A DNA stretch of 9,606 nt from Akkermansiaceae bacterium UBA985 (GTDB taxonomy: Bacteria > Verrucomicrobiota > Verrucomicrobiia > Verrucomicrobiales > Akkermansiaceae): positions 1 through 9,606 of the forward strand of contig DBBL01000098.1 in assembly GCA_002292185.1 (NCBI GenBank). The letters run 5' to 3'. The notes beneath the pieces were generated by a model. It searched no databases and was not told where the DNA came from. It saw only the letters and a list, made by a program, of their open reading frames with translations. Shown here one piece after another: positions 1 to 7,216 of the stretch. Position numbers and translations under genes: made by a program. Every line of letters begins with the position of its first letter. The stretch's first letter is position 1.

Positions 1-1250
1 TCGGCATTATTGTCAGCGCGTGGCTCCTCTTTAATAACAACGAGGCAGCCAACACGGCTTCAGATACGGTGGCTGGCCGATATGCCTACTCATGGTTGTT
101 TGCCTTTACTTTCTTTGTTAGTTTTTCACTTGGTGGTGCTTTCTGGTTACTTCTGCACCACGTTTCCAACTCCGGTTGGGGTATCTCTGTGCGTCGTCTG
201 ATGGAAAACCTCGCCAGTGTCTTCCCTTGGATGGGCATTATTGCCATTCCTTTCCTTTTCCCACAGGTTCAGCAGCACCTCTTTGAGTGGATGAACCGCC
301 ACCGTGAGCTCATGGGTAGTGTCACCAGCTACGCTAATGCCAAGGAGATCCTGCACCACAGCTATGGTCAGTTTGACCACATGCTCTACGCCAAGTCTTT
401 TTACATGAACCTGCCGTTTTGGCTTGGTCGCATGGTTGGTTATTTTGTGCTGCTCGGCGGTGCTATTTACATCCTTAAAAATATCTCAGTTGCTCAGGAC
501 AACGATCCAAAGCCAGGTATTGAGCGTCTCAAAAAATCACGTAAACTTTGTGCGGCTTTTCTGCCTATCTTTGCTCTGACTGCCACCTTCCTCGCCTTCG
601 ATCTGCTCAAGGCTCTTGATTACAAGTGGTTCTCGACCATGTATGGAGTCTATTTCTTTGCCGGTTGTGCTCTTAACGGCATGGCGCTGTTGATCCTCAC
701 TTCGATCTTATTGCGCCGCGCGGGTTATCTGCAAACGGTGATGAGTCCTGAGCATCACCACATCATGGGCAAGCTCACTTTCGCGTTTGTGGTTTTCTGG
801 GCATACGTGACCTTCTCACAGTTTTTCCTCATCTGGTATGCAAACATCACAGAGGAAACCAGCTACTTCCTATTGCGTAATACGGGTAACTGGAACGTTG
901 CCAACATCGCTCTGGTCTTTGGCCACTTTGCGCTGCCATTCCTGTTCCTAATCCGCTCCGATGTGAAGAAAAAGCCCGGTCTGATGATCCCTATTACGAT
1001 CTATCTCTTTATCCTGCACGCGCTCGATCACTACCTGATTGTAGCTCCTGAGCGCGGCCCATCACTGACGCTGGGCAGTGAGGCTGGAGCCTCCCTGTTC
1101 CCATCAGGAAGTGTTGTTTGGTATGATTTGCTCGCATTTGTAACAGTGGGCGCATTCTTCCTCTTTGTTTATCTTCGTATGTTCACCAAGAATAGTCTCT
1201 ATCCTTGCCGTGACCCTCGTATCCTCGAATCAGCTAACCTGTTCAACTAA
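1..1250 (+). CDS. actF: Alternative complex III subunit ActF (5' end missing)
   Basis: Integral membrane subunit of alternative complex III, which oxidises membrane quinol and reduces a c-type cytochrome or oxidase. The frame is open from the first complete codon at position 3 to TAA at 1248-1250, so the true start lies upstream; the in-frame GTG at 69 falls inside the protein. About 415 residues are visible, probably lacking a few dozen at the N-terminus. Many hydrophobic segments alternate with short charged loops, as in the NrfD-like ActC/ActF family. Family-like stretches include LLLHHVSNSGWG near the start, HHIMGKLTFAF followed by FSQFFLIWYANITEET (around 750-870), and the C-terminal DPRILESANLFN. 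ActF has no covalent heme motif and none is seen here. It is followed after 48 bases by cytochrome and oxidase genes, the usual ACIII-oxidase arrangement. ActC is the alternative; the C-terminus and last-gene position favour ActF. Confidence 0.86.
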   Translation, partial: GIIVSAWLLFNNNEAANTASDTVAGRYAYSWLFAFTFFVSFSLGGAFWLLLHHVSNSGWGISVRRLMENLASVFPWMGIIAIPFLFPQVQQHLFEWMNRHRELMGSVTSYANAKEILHHSYGQFDHMLYAKSFYMNLPFWLGRMVGYFVLLGGAIYILKNISVAQDNDPKPGIERLKKSRKLCAAFLPIFALTATFLAFDLLKALDYKWFSTMYGVYFFAGCALNGMALLILTSILLRRAGYLQTVMSPEHHHIMGKLTFAFVVFWAYVTFSQFFLIWYANITEETSYFLLRNTGNWNVANIALVFGHFALPFLFLIRSDVKKKPGLMIPITIYLFILHALDHYLIVAPERGPSLTLGSEAGASLFPSGSVVWYDLLAFVTVGAFFLFVYLRMFTKNSLYPCRDPRILESANLFN

Positions 1251-1298
1251 CAGTCAAGCCAGCTTATTTACCCAAAGAATCACAACTTCTTAAGGACA

Positions 1299-2180
1299 AT
1301 GTCTAATCAGTTTTCTAATCACCGCGACACCCCACTGCGCCGATTCACCGCTTTCTGGTGGGGGCTCGCTTACTTCGCCATCTTTGGTCTCGTTTCGGCT
1401 CTCTTCTATTGGCAGTCCGGATCACCCGTTGATGCTGTTGCCCAAGTTCGTGCTGCAGATCGCTATGAAGTCAGAGCTAAGGTTGATGCTGCTCAGGCGG
1501 AGTTATTGCCGCCAGCTGGCGCAACAGACAAGCTGACCGACGAGATCCAAGGTGGGCCTCAAGCGACTGACCAGTTTGTGCCAGGTTCCGCATCTCACGC
1601 ACGTGCCATGGAGCAGCTCGCCTCAGGTGGTGACGAAGCTGCCAATGAAGGCTTCAAGCTCTACACCGCAAAAGCATGTAACACCTGCCACGGTGCAGAT
1701 GCCAACAGGCCGATTTCACCAGCGTATCCTAAGCTCGGTGGCCAGAACGCAGAGTATCTCCTCGCACAAATTAAAGACATCCACAACGGTGTTCGCACCA
1801 ATGGCGGCAGTGCGGTGATGAAGGGCATGACCACAGCAATGAATCTGACCGAAGATGAGATGAAAAAGATCTCCGACTGGATTGCTTCCGCTGATAAGCC
1901 AGTTGTTGAGCTTGTTGAGGGCGACGGCAAAAATCTCTACACGGCTAAAGCCTGTGCCACTTGTCACGGTGCTGATGCCAACACGCCGATCATGCCCATC
2001 TACCCGCGTCTTGCAGGTCAGAATTCACAGTATCTTTATGACCAGATGCAAGCCATCAAGGACGGCACTCGCGCCAACGGCCAGAGTGCCGTGATGAAAG
2101 GCATCATGGCTAATGTCAGTGAAGAAGAAATGAAGGTCCTCTCCGATTGGATCGCAGGCCAGAAGGCAGATCAGCAATAA
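1299..2180 (+). CDS. Membrane-anchored diheme cytochrome c (CcoP-like, two tandem c domains)
   Basis: A 293-residue electron-transfer protein facing the periplasm. One uncleaved-looking membrane helix (about residues 14-38, Trp/Phe-rich, after DTPLRR) is followed by an Ala/Gln-rich linker and two class I cytochrome c domains. The heme motifs are CNTCH at residues 127-131 and CATCH at 219-223. Each domain carries SAVMKG 42 residues after its second heme-binding Cys, supplying the likely axial Met, and each ends in SDWIA. The domains are strongly alike (see the repeat entry). The anchor plus two c domains, followed directly by CcoN-like and CcoO-like genes, matches the plan of CcoP. The domains themselves also resemble cytochrome c4/c5 proteins, so a c4-like electron shuttle is the alternative. 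The ATG at 1299 follows AAGGA with very short spacing, the only clear ribosome binding site in the window. Likely role: carrying electrons from ACIII to an oxidase. Confidence 0.88.
   Translation: MSNQFSNHRDTPLRRFTAFWWGLAYFAIFGLVSALFYWQSGSPVDAVAQVRAADRYEVRAKVDAAQAELLPPAGATDKLTDEIQGGPQATDQFVPGSASHARAMEQLASGGDEAANEGFKLYTAKACNTCHGADANRPISPAYPKLGGQNAEYLLAQIKDIHNGVRTNGGSAVMKGMTTAMNLTEDEMKKISDWIASADKPVVELVEGDGKNLYTAKACATCHGADANTPIMPIYPRLAGQNSQYLYDQMQAIKDGTRANGQSAVMKGIMANVSEEEMKVLSDWIAGQKADQQ
1659..2156 (+). repeat. Tandem duplication of a cytochrome c domain within the diheme gene
   Basis: Two in-frame units, about 1659-1886 and 1935-2156, are offset by 92 codons. Both start LYTAKAC and end SDWIA. 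Across the 50 residues starting at each first heme Cys I count 32 identities, including CHGADAN and SAVMKG. The DNA is also visibly similar around the heme sites. This indicates duplication of one heme domain within the gene, with the second unit two residues shorter near its end. Confidence 0.85.
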
Positions 2181-2206
2181 TCCAATTTCCTACAAGAAAC
2201 AAAATC

Positions 2207-3703
2207 ATGTCCACTCAAAGTAACGCTCCCACCACTGAGGATATCGAGCTGCGTTCAGAGATCGATCGATCGCTACGTCATCCCGTGATGTTCTTCTTCA
2301 CTAGTGGAGCTGCCTGGTTGGCAGTTTCTCTTGTGCTTGGCATTATTGCTTCAATCAAAACGCACAACCCCGCCTTTTTAGGTGAGGGTTCTTTCATCCA
2401 ATACGGCCGAGCTTTCCCTGCGCACATCAATGCCCTTGTATATGGCTGGGGTGCACAAGCTGCCTTTGGTGTAATGATTTGGTTGATGGCTCGCTTGTCT
2501 CGTCAGCCTAGCCGCAATGCTGGCACGCTCTTGGTCGCTGGTCATATTTGGAACTTGGGCGTGATGCTCGGAATTGGCGGTATTCTTGCTGGTCATGGTA
2601 CTGGTAAACACTGGATGGAATTCCCTACATTTGTCTGGCCCGTGCTGCTCGCAAGTTATGCAGCGATCGCGATCTGGGTTGTCATTTCTTTCCGCGTTCG
2701 CCGCGGGGATGATGAGGCTTACATTTCTCAGTGGTATATCCTCGCCGCTTGTATTTGGTTCCCATGGATTTACCTCACCGCTAATCTCTATGTGAATGTG
2801 TTTGATGTGCACCCTCTGATGGCTGCAGCGATCAACGGCTGGTTCAGACAGGCACTTGTACTGTTGTTCTTTGTGCCGATCGGCATTGCTAGTGCCTACT
2901 ACATCACCGCTAAAATTACCGCGCGCGCGGTCTACAATTACTCTTATTCTGCAGGATGCTTCTGGGCGCTTGCCATCATTGCACCATGGGCAGGGTTCCA
3001 TGCGGTTATGGGCTCTCCTATTCCCATGTTTTTACAATACACGGGAGCCGCTGCCTCGATGCTTGCTGCTGTGCCGCTCATCTTTGCCGGAGTCAATGTG
3101 CTCAAAACAACCTCAGGCCAGGCTGAAGTATTAGCACACAGTCCATCGCTGCGCTTCACCGTGGCAGGTGTATTCGGATTGATTGCTCTTGCCGTGCTCG
3201 GTGTCATTCTCGCTCATCCCGATGCTATCCGCTACTCTCAGTTTAGCCTTGCGAGTTATGGCTACGACGTTCTTGCTCTCTACGGTTTCTTCAGCATGTG
3301 CATGTTCGGTGCAATTTACTTTATTGTTCCTCGTGTCACACGTCGTGAGTGGATATCTCGCCGCCTCATCCGCACCCACTTCTGGTTCTCGATTTACGGT
3401 GTTTGCCTGATTCTTCTGTTTTGCACAGTGCTCGGATCATTCCAGCAAGGAGCTGCTCAGGAGAATTTCAATCAGCCCTGGAAGCAGGCAGTCAAAAGCA
3501 CTTTCCCTTATGCTGTTGGAATCACCTTTGCTTGGGTTGCCATTCTCTGGGCAAACATCTTTTTCTTTATCCACCTGACATTGATGTGGCTTCGTCTGGG
3601 TCGCCGCAGCTCTCACCCAACACTTTTACGCCGTGATCACTCGGCTCTTGGTCCACACGGACCGGAGGGCGACATCGATGAGCTGGAGAGCGCAAAAGCC
3701 TAG
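2207..3703 (+). CDS. CcoN-like heme-copper oxidase subunit I homologue lacking the catalytic ligands
   Basis: A 498-residue polytopic membrane protein with about 12 helices, homologous to CcoN, the catalytic subunit of cbb3 oxidase. CcoN-like stretches are GRAFPAHINALVYGW (residues 68-82), ARAVYNYSYSAGCFWAL (239-255), PWAGFHA (260-266) and GAIYFIVPRVTRREW (368-382). Compared with the remembered CcoN consensus, the helix II heme ligand is kept (H73). The helix VI copper ligand aligns with R214. The HH copper pair is reduced to H265-A266, and the cross-linked Tyr aligns with A259. The helix X HVH pair that binds both hemes is missing: residues 343-374 contain no His. A working heme b3-CuB site is therefore not possible as the family builds it, and even the low-spin heme lacks its partner His. 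The frame is intact and the surrounding motifs are conserved, so this is a maintained protein, not a decayed one. The ATG at 2207 is preferred over an upstream TTG (2147) that overlaps the previous gene. Inferred role: scaffold for the neighbouring cytochromes. Confidence 0.87.
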   Translation: MSTQSNAPTTEDIELRSEIDRSLRHPVMFFFTSGAAWLAVSLVLGIIASIKTHNPAFLGEGSFIQYGRAFPAHINALVYGWGAQAAFGVMIWLMARLSRQPSRNAGTLLVAGHIWNLGVMLGIGGILAGHGTGKHWMEFPTFVWPVLLASYAAIAIWVVISFRVRRGDDEAYISQWYILAACIWFPWIYLTANLYVNVFDVHPLMAAAINGWFRQALVLLFFVPIGIASAYYITAKITARAVYNYSYSAGCFWALAIIAPWAGFHAVMGSPIPMFLQYTGAAASMLAAVPLIFAGVNVLKTTSGQAEVLAHSPSLRFTVAGVFGLIALAVLGVILAHPDAIRYSQFSLASYGYDVLALYGFFSMCMFGAIYFIVPRVTRREWISRRLIRTHFWFSIYGVCLILLFCTVLGSFQQGAAQENFNQPWKQAVKSTFPYAVGITFAWVAILWANIFFFIHLTLMWLRLGRRSSHPTLLRRDHSALGPHGPEGDIDELESAKA

Positions 3704-3744
3704 TATCCCATTCAATTTTAAACTGATAACTTTAAACTAAGTCC

Positions 3745-4485
3745 ATGACCTTTAAATATTTTCTCATTGGGATGTTTGCCAGCTTCGGCCTGGCCTGGCT
3801 CTGCATGATCGCCATTCCTACGGCTAAAATGGCCTCCCTTCCGCCTGTCAAAATGTCCGGTGAAGAGGATGCAGAATACTACCAGCGCAAGACCTCTGGC
3901 AGAGTTTTGAATGGTGCTCAGATTTATGCAGCCAATGGCTGTTACACCTGCCACTCGCAGCTGATCCGCCCTACTTACTTAGGTAGCCAGATTTTCCGCA
4001 AAGACTTTGCCGGCATATCCAACGCGGATGTGGATACAAGACGTGAGACTCACTATGATGATTATCTTGGCGAAAAATACGCTCAGATTGGCCTGACTCG
4101 TATGGGGCCAGATCTCAGCAACTACGGCCACCGAGCAGACGCCTACGCTGCCAAAACAGGCATGTCTGCAGAACAGTGGACGATTGCTCACCTCTACAAC
4201 CCGCGCAACCAGAAGCTGCAACTTGGCGAACAGGGCGAGGAAATCGATATGACCTGGTCGAACTGTCCGTCCCAGCTGCAGATGTTCAAAGAAAAAGATT
4301 TGGTAGGTCAGGGCGATAGCTTGGCCTTGAATATTAATACCGTGGCAATGACACAGGTTGTGCCGCTCGAACAAGCTCGTGTTTTAACCGACTACCTCCT
4401 TACCCTTAAGCGTGATTCTGCACTGCCTGAGAGCATGAATAACGCTCCCAAAAATTCCGGCGCTGCAGCTGCTGACGTGAAGTAA
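3745..4485 (+). CDS. ccoO: CcoO-like membrane-anchored monoheme cytochrome c
   Basis: A 246-residue homologue of CcoO, the monoheme subunit of cbb3 oxidase that passes electrons to CcoN. An N-terminal membrane helix (about residues 5-26) is followed by a periplasmic c domain. The heme motif CYTCH is at residues 66-70, in the CcoO-typical context GCYTCHSQLIRPT. HLYNPR at 149-154 is another CcoO hallmark. The expected axial Met is probably M169 in IDMTWSNCPSQ, where ordinary CcoO has a MPxYPWL-type motif, so this loop has diverged and gained a free Cys (C174). It starts 41 bases after the CcoN-like gene, keeping the N-O order of cbb3 operons. Because its CcoN partner has lost its ligands, the electrons carried here probably go elsewhere, for example to the A-type oxidase downstream. 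The symbol reflects homology only. There is no convincing Shine-Dalgarno before the ATG at 3745. Confidence 0.85.
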   Translation: MTFKYFLIGMFASFGLAWLCMIAIPTAKMASLPPVKMSGEEDAEYYQRKTSGRVLNGAQIYAANGCYTCHSQLIRPTYLGSQIFRKDFAGISNADVDTRRETHYDDYLGEKYAQIGLTRMGPDLSNYGHRADAYAAKTGMSAEQWTIAHLYNPRNQKLQLGEQGEEIDMTWSNCPSQLQMFKEKDLVGQGDSLALNINTVAMTQVVPLEQARVLTDYLLTLKRDSALPESMNNAPKNSGAAAADVK

Positions 4486-4520
4486 GCTTCCATAATAACT
4501 CTTTAATTTCTCTCCATACC

Positions 4521-5258
4521 ATGTCCGACCCATCTACTAGCAAACCGGATCTCGATGATGATACCAATGTGAGCACTGATGCTGCTGCGGTTAAGCGCGA
4601 GAACCAAATGTTTACCCAAGGATCCGAGCCTATTTCTCTGTGGGTCATCCTAGGGGGTGCTTTGATTATTTTGATCGCCGGCGGCGTCATTGCAGGCAGC
4701 ATCTTTGATTATAACAATTACGTGAAGCCAGGATACGTTCGCGCTACAGCACCTGGTGCGGCGAGCACAGCGACACTACCTAAGTCCGCGCTCGATGCCT
4801 ACCTCAAGATCGGTAAAAAGGCTTACACTGCTTGTTCAGGTTGTCACCAGCCGGGAGGAGAAGGTAATGCGGCCTATCCGCCACTGGCTAATTCGGAGTG
4901 GGTTACTGGCCCAAGCTTGCGCCCAGCCTTAATTATTCTCAATGGCCTTCACGAGGCGATCACCGTAGATGGCAAAACCTACAATGCCAATATGCCCAGC
5001 ATGGGTTCTGGTATGGACGCCAAGCAACTTGCTGGAGTGCTCAACTACATCCGTAACAGCTTTGGCAATACGAGCGATTCACTGGTAAGCCTAGAAATGG
5101 CGCAGAACGCTCTCGATGTCTCCAAGGAACGCGATGGGGGTCAGGTGACTGCCACCGAGCTCAACGCTGATTACAACATAGATCTTGTGGGTGCTCCACT
5201 CGATCCCGAGACGTTAGTCGATCCCAAAACACTTCTCCCTGTCGAGTCTAACGAATGA
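4521..5258 (+). CDS. Membrane-anchored monoheme cytochrome c preceding coxA
   Basis: A 245-residue c-type cytochrome. An acidic, Ser/Asp-rich N-terminus of about 38 residues is followed by a single membrane helix (about residues 39-61) and then one c domain on the periplasmic side. The heme motif CSGCH lies at residues 105-109 and is followed by QPGGEGNAAYPPLANSEWV. The axial Met is probably M158 in NANMPSMGSGM. After the domain (end near residue 183) comes a tail of about 60 mostly polar, acidic residues with no recognised motif. There are no CuA ligands, so this is not subunit II, although it sits where coxB is often found, 69 bases before coxA. It probably delivers electrons to the CoxA complex. 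It could equally be a CcoP-type partner of the preceding CcoN/CcoO-like pair. Confidence 0.86.
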   Translation: MSDPSTSKPDLDDDTNVSTDAAAVKRENQMFTQGSEPISLWVILGGALIILIAGGVIAGSIFDYNNYVKPGYVRATAPGAASTATLPKSALDAYLKIGKKAYTACSGCHQPGGEGNAAYPPLANSEWVTGPSLRPALIILNGLHEAITVDGKTYNANMPSMGSGMDAKQLAGVLNYIRNSFGNTSDSLVSLEMAQNALDVSKERDGGQVTATELNADYNIDLVGAPLDPETLVDPKTLLPVESNE

Positions 5259-5269
5259 CACACTCTCAT

Positions 5270-5301
5270 TTGACAATCATTCCTAGCCGACTACCTATTT
5301 A
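5270..5301 (+). promoter_or_regulatory. Possible weak internal promoter before coxA
   Basis: The widest gap in the operon (5259-5327) holds a perfect TTGACA at 5270-5275. The AT-rich stretch after it (TACCTA at 5292 and TATTTA at 5296) is a poor match to a -10 box, and its spacing is not ideal (16 or 20 bases). A sigma-70-like internal promoter is possible, but chance occurrence is as likely. Confidence 0.15.
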
Positions 5302-5327
5302 CTACCATCACCAATCACATACCCGTC

Positions 5328-7178
5328 ATGAGCGATAACCACGACAACCACGGAGATCATCACGATCACCACAATCCTGGATTTATTAAGAAATATATTT
5401 TCTCCACTGATCACAAGACGATTGGCCTGCAGTATGGCCTTACGGCAATGCTATTTTTGCTGTTTGGATTCTACCTGATGATGGTCATGCGTTGGAGCAT
5501 TGCTTATCCTAATGAGCCGCTTCCTGCATGGATGAGCTGGCTCTTCACGGAAGATTGGAAAGCACAGTGGCTTACAGAGGGTAAGCTGCCTGGGGAAACC
5601 TACAATATGTTTGGCGCCATGCACGGAACCATCATGGTGTTCCTCGGCATTGTGCCGCTTGGTTTTGGGGCATTTGGTAACTATGTGACTCCACTGCAGA
5701 TTGGAGCTCCTGATATGGCCTTCCCCAAGCTGAACATGGTGAGTTACTACCTCTATGTCATCGGTGGAGTCATGATGTGTGCTAGTTTCTTCATGGAGTC
5801 TGGTGCTGCTAAGTCCGGCTGGACCAACTACCCGCCGCTCTCCTTCTTTGCCGATGCGCAATATCCACACCAGTTTTGGACCGGCCAGACCCAATGGTTG
5901 ATGGGCCTTGTCATGTTGATTTCATCCTCTCTCTTAGGATCGGTGAACTTCATCACTACGATCATCAACCTACGAGCTAAGGGCATGACTTGGATGCGCA
6001 TGCCGTTCTTTGTTTGGGCGATGTTGGTCACCGGTTTCCTTCTCTTGCTTTCCTTCCCACCACTTGAAGTCGCCGGTATAATGCAGGTGGTTGACCGCAT
6101 GTTCGGCTCCAGCTTCTTCCAGCCATCTGGTCTCTATCACCAGCAGATTGGTCTTGCTGACGCGTCAGGTGGAGGTAGCCCCTTGCTCTATCAGCATCTG
6201 TTCTGGTTCCTTGGTCACCCAGAGGTTTACGTGCTTCTGCTGCCGGCGATTGCCTGTGTTGCGGAGATTATTCCAGTCAACACACGTCGCCCGATCTGGG
6301 GCTACAAGTCGATGGTTTATGCGGTACTCGTTCTCGGTTTCCTTTCCTTTATCGTCTGGGCACACCATATGTATATGACCGGCATGGGGCCTGCCATCTC
6401 GACGTTCTTCCAGACGACGACGGCGTTGATTTCTATTCCCTCGGTCATTCTGCTGACCTGTATGTTGATTTCCCTATGGGGCGGATCGATTAGGTTCACG
6501 CCTCCAATGATGTGGGCCTGTGCGTTCCTGCCGATGTTTGGTATCGGTGGCCTCACCGGCTTGCCACTGGCCTTCAACCTAGTAGACCTTCACCTGCACG
6601 ACACCTATTACGTGATCGGCCACTTCCACTACGTGGTGGCACCTGGTATTCTCTTTGGCTTCTTTGCTGGCGTTCATCACTGGTATCCCAAGATTACCGG
6701 CCGCTACACCAGCCGCACGCTCAATCAGCTGCACTTCTGGCCATCACTCATCCTGATGAATACCCTGTTTTTCCCGATGCTTATTCAGGGCATGGCCGGC
6801 TTCCACCGCCGTTGGTATAACGGAGGTGACGCTTATCTCACCACAGACCCAGATAGCGCCAACGTGTTTGGTAAGACGATTGCGGAATACATTGATCTGA
6901 ACATCATGATGTCATGGTCCGCTTGGTTGCTCTGCGCAGCCCAGATACCATTTATCATCAATATCTTCATCTCCATGAAAACAGGCAAGAAGGTGGAGAG
7001 CGACAACCCGTGGGATGCTTGTTCCCTTGAGTGGGCAACCCCGACGCCTCCAGGTCATGGCAACTTCCTCGAGGAGCCTGTTGCATACCGTGGACCTTAC
7101 GAATACGCCCGCCCAGAGGTGGACGAAGACTTCTACGCCCAGTGGAGGAAGCCAGTGGATAAAACCGAAGAAGGCTAA
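5328..7178 (+). CDS. coxA: Cytochrome c oxidase subunit I, A-type (aa3-like)
   Basis: Catalytic subunit of a proton-pumping terminal oxidase in the cytoplasmic membrane (616 residues, about 12 helices); it reduces oxygen to water. All metal ligands are visible: H99 and H434 for heme a, H432 for heme a3, and H297, H346 and H347 for CuB. Y301 in GHPEVY is the cross-linked Tyr. E299 of the same motif marks the A1 class, and the D channel is supported by N118, D129 (IGAPDMAFP) and N136. The helix VIII Lys of the K channel is absent: the aligned position in IPSVILL is L375, and no Lys occurs from residue 354 to 389. Other family marks are STDHKTIGLQYG, GWTNYPPLS, HDTYYVIGHFHYV and the C-terminal NPWDACSLEW. 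The first 15 residues hold six His among Asp and Asn. The gene is followed by coxC after 38 bases. Family assignment is very secure; the K-channel statement relies on a remembered consensus. Confidence 0.97.
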   Translation: MSDNHDNHGDHHDHHNPGFIKKYIFSTDHKTIGLQYGLTAMLFLLFGFYLMMVMRWSIAYPNEPLPAWMSWLFTEDWKAQWLTEGKLPGETYNMFGAMHGTIMVFLGIVPLGFGAFGNYVTPLQIGAPDMAFPKLNMVSYYLYVIGGVMMCASFFMESGAAKSGWTNYPPLSFFADAQYPHQFWTGQTQWLMGLVMLISSSLLGSVNFITTIINLRAKGMTWMRMPFFVWAMLVTGFLLLLSFPPLEVAGIMQVVDRMFGSSFFQPSGLYHQQIGLADASGGGSPLLYQHLFWFLGHPEVYVLLLPAIACVAEIIPVNTRRPIWGYKSMVYAVLVLGFLSFIVWAHHMYMTGMGPAISTFFQTTTALISIPSVILLTCMLISLWGGSIRFTPPMMWACAFLPMFGIGGLTGLPLAFNLVDLHLHDTYYVIGHFHYVVAPGILFGFFAGVHHWYPKITGRYTSRTLNQLHFWPSLILMNTLFFPMLIQGMAGFHRRWYNGGDAYLTTDPDSANVFGKTIAEYIDLNIMMSWSAWLLCAAQIPFIINIFISMKTGKKVESDNPWDACSLEWATPTPPGHGNFLEEPVAYRGPYEYARPEVDEDFYAQWRKPVDKTEEG

Positions 7179-7216
7179 ACCAATCATTTACCAACCAACA
7201 CTCTAGCACTTTTGAT

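Noticed and set aside
69..71. GTG as the start of actF
   Set aside because: The frame stays open upstream to the window edge with protein-like sequence (GIIVSAWLLF and onward), so the gene begins outside the window.
2147..2206. TTG start giving the CcoN-like protein 20 more residues
   Set aside because: It would overlap the end of the cytochrome gene, and the added residues look like random translation. The ATG at 2207 gives a normal CcoN-type N-terminus.
2378..3001. Long antisense open frame (207 codons) opposite the CcoN-like gene
   Set aside because: It is a shadow of a strongly supported membrane protein gene. Its product is polar and low in family-like features, and it has no neighbours on the - strand.
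2207..3703. The CcoN-like protein as a nitric oxide reductase subunit (NorB) or NO dismutase
   Set aside because: As I recall those families, they keep the His ligands of the hemes and most of the second metal site. This protein lacks the helix VI and helix X His and one of the helix VII pair.
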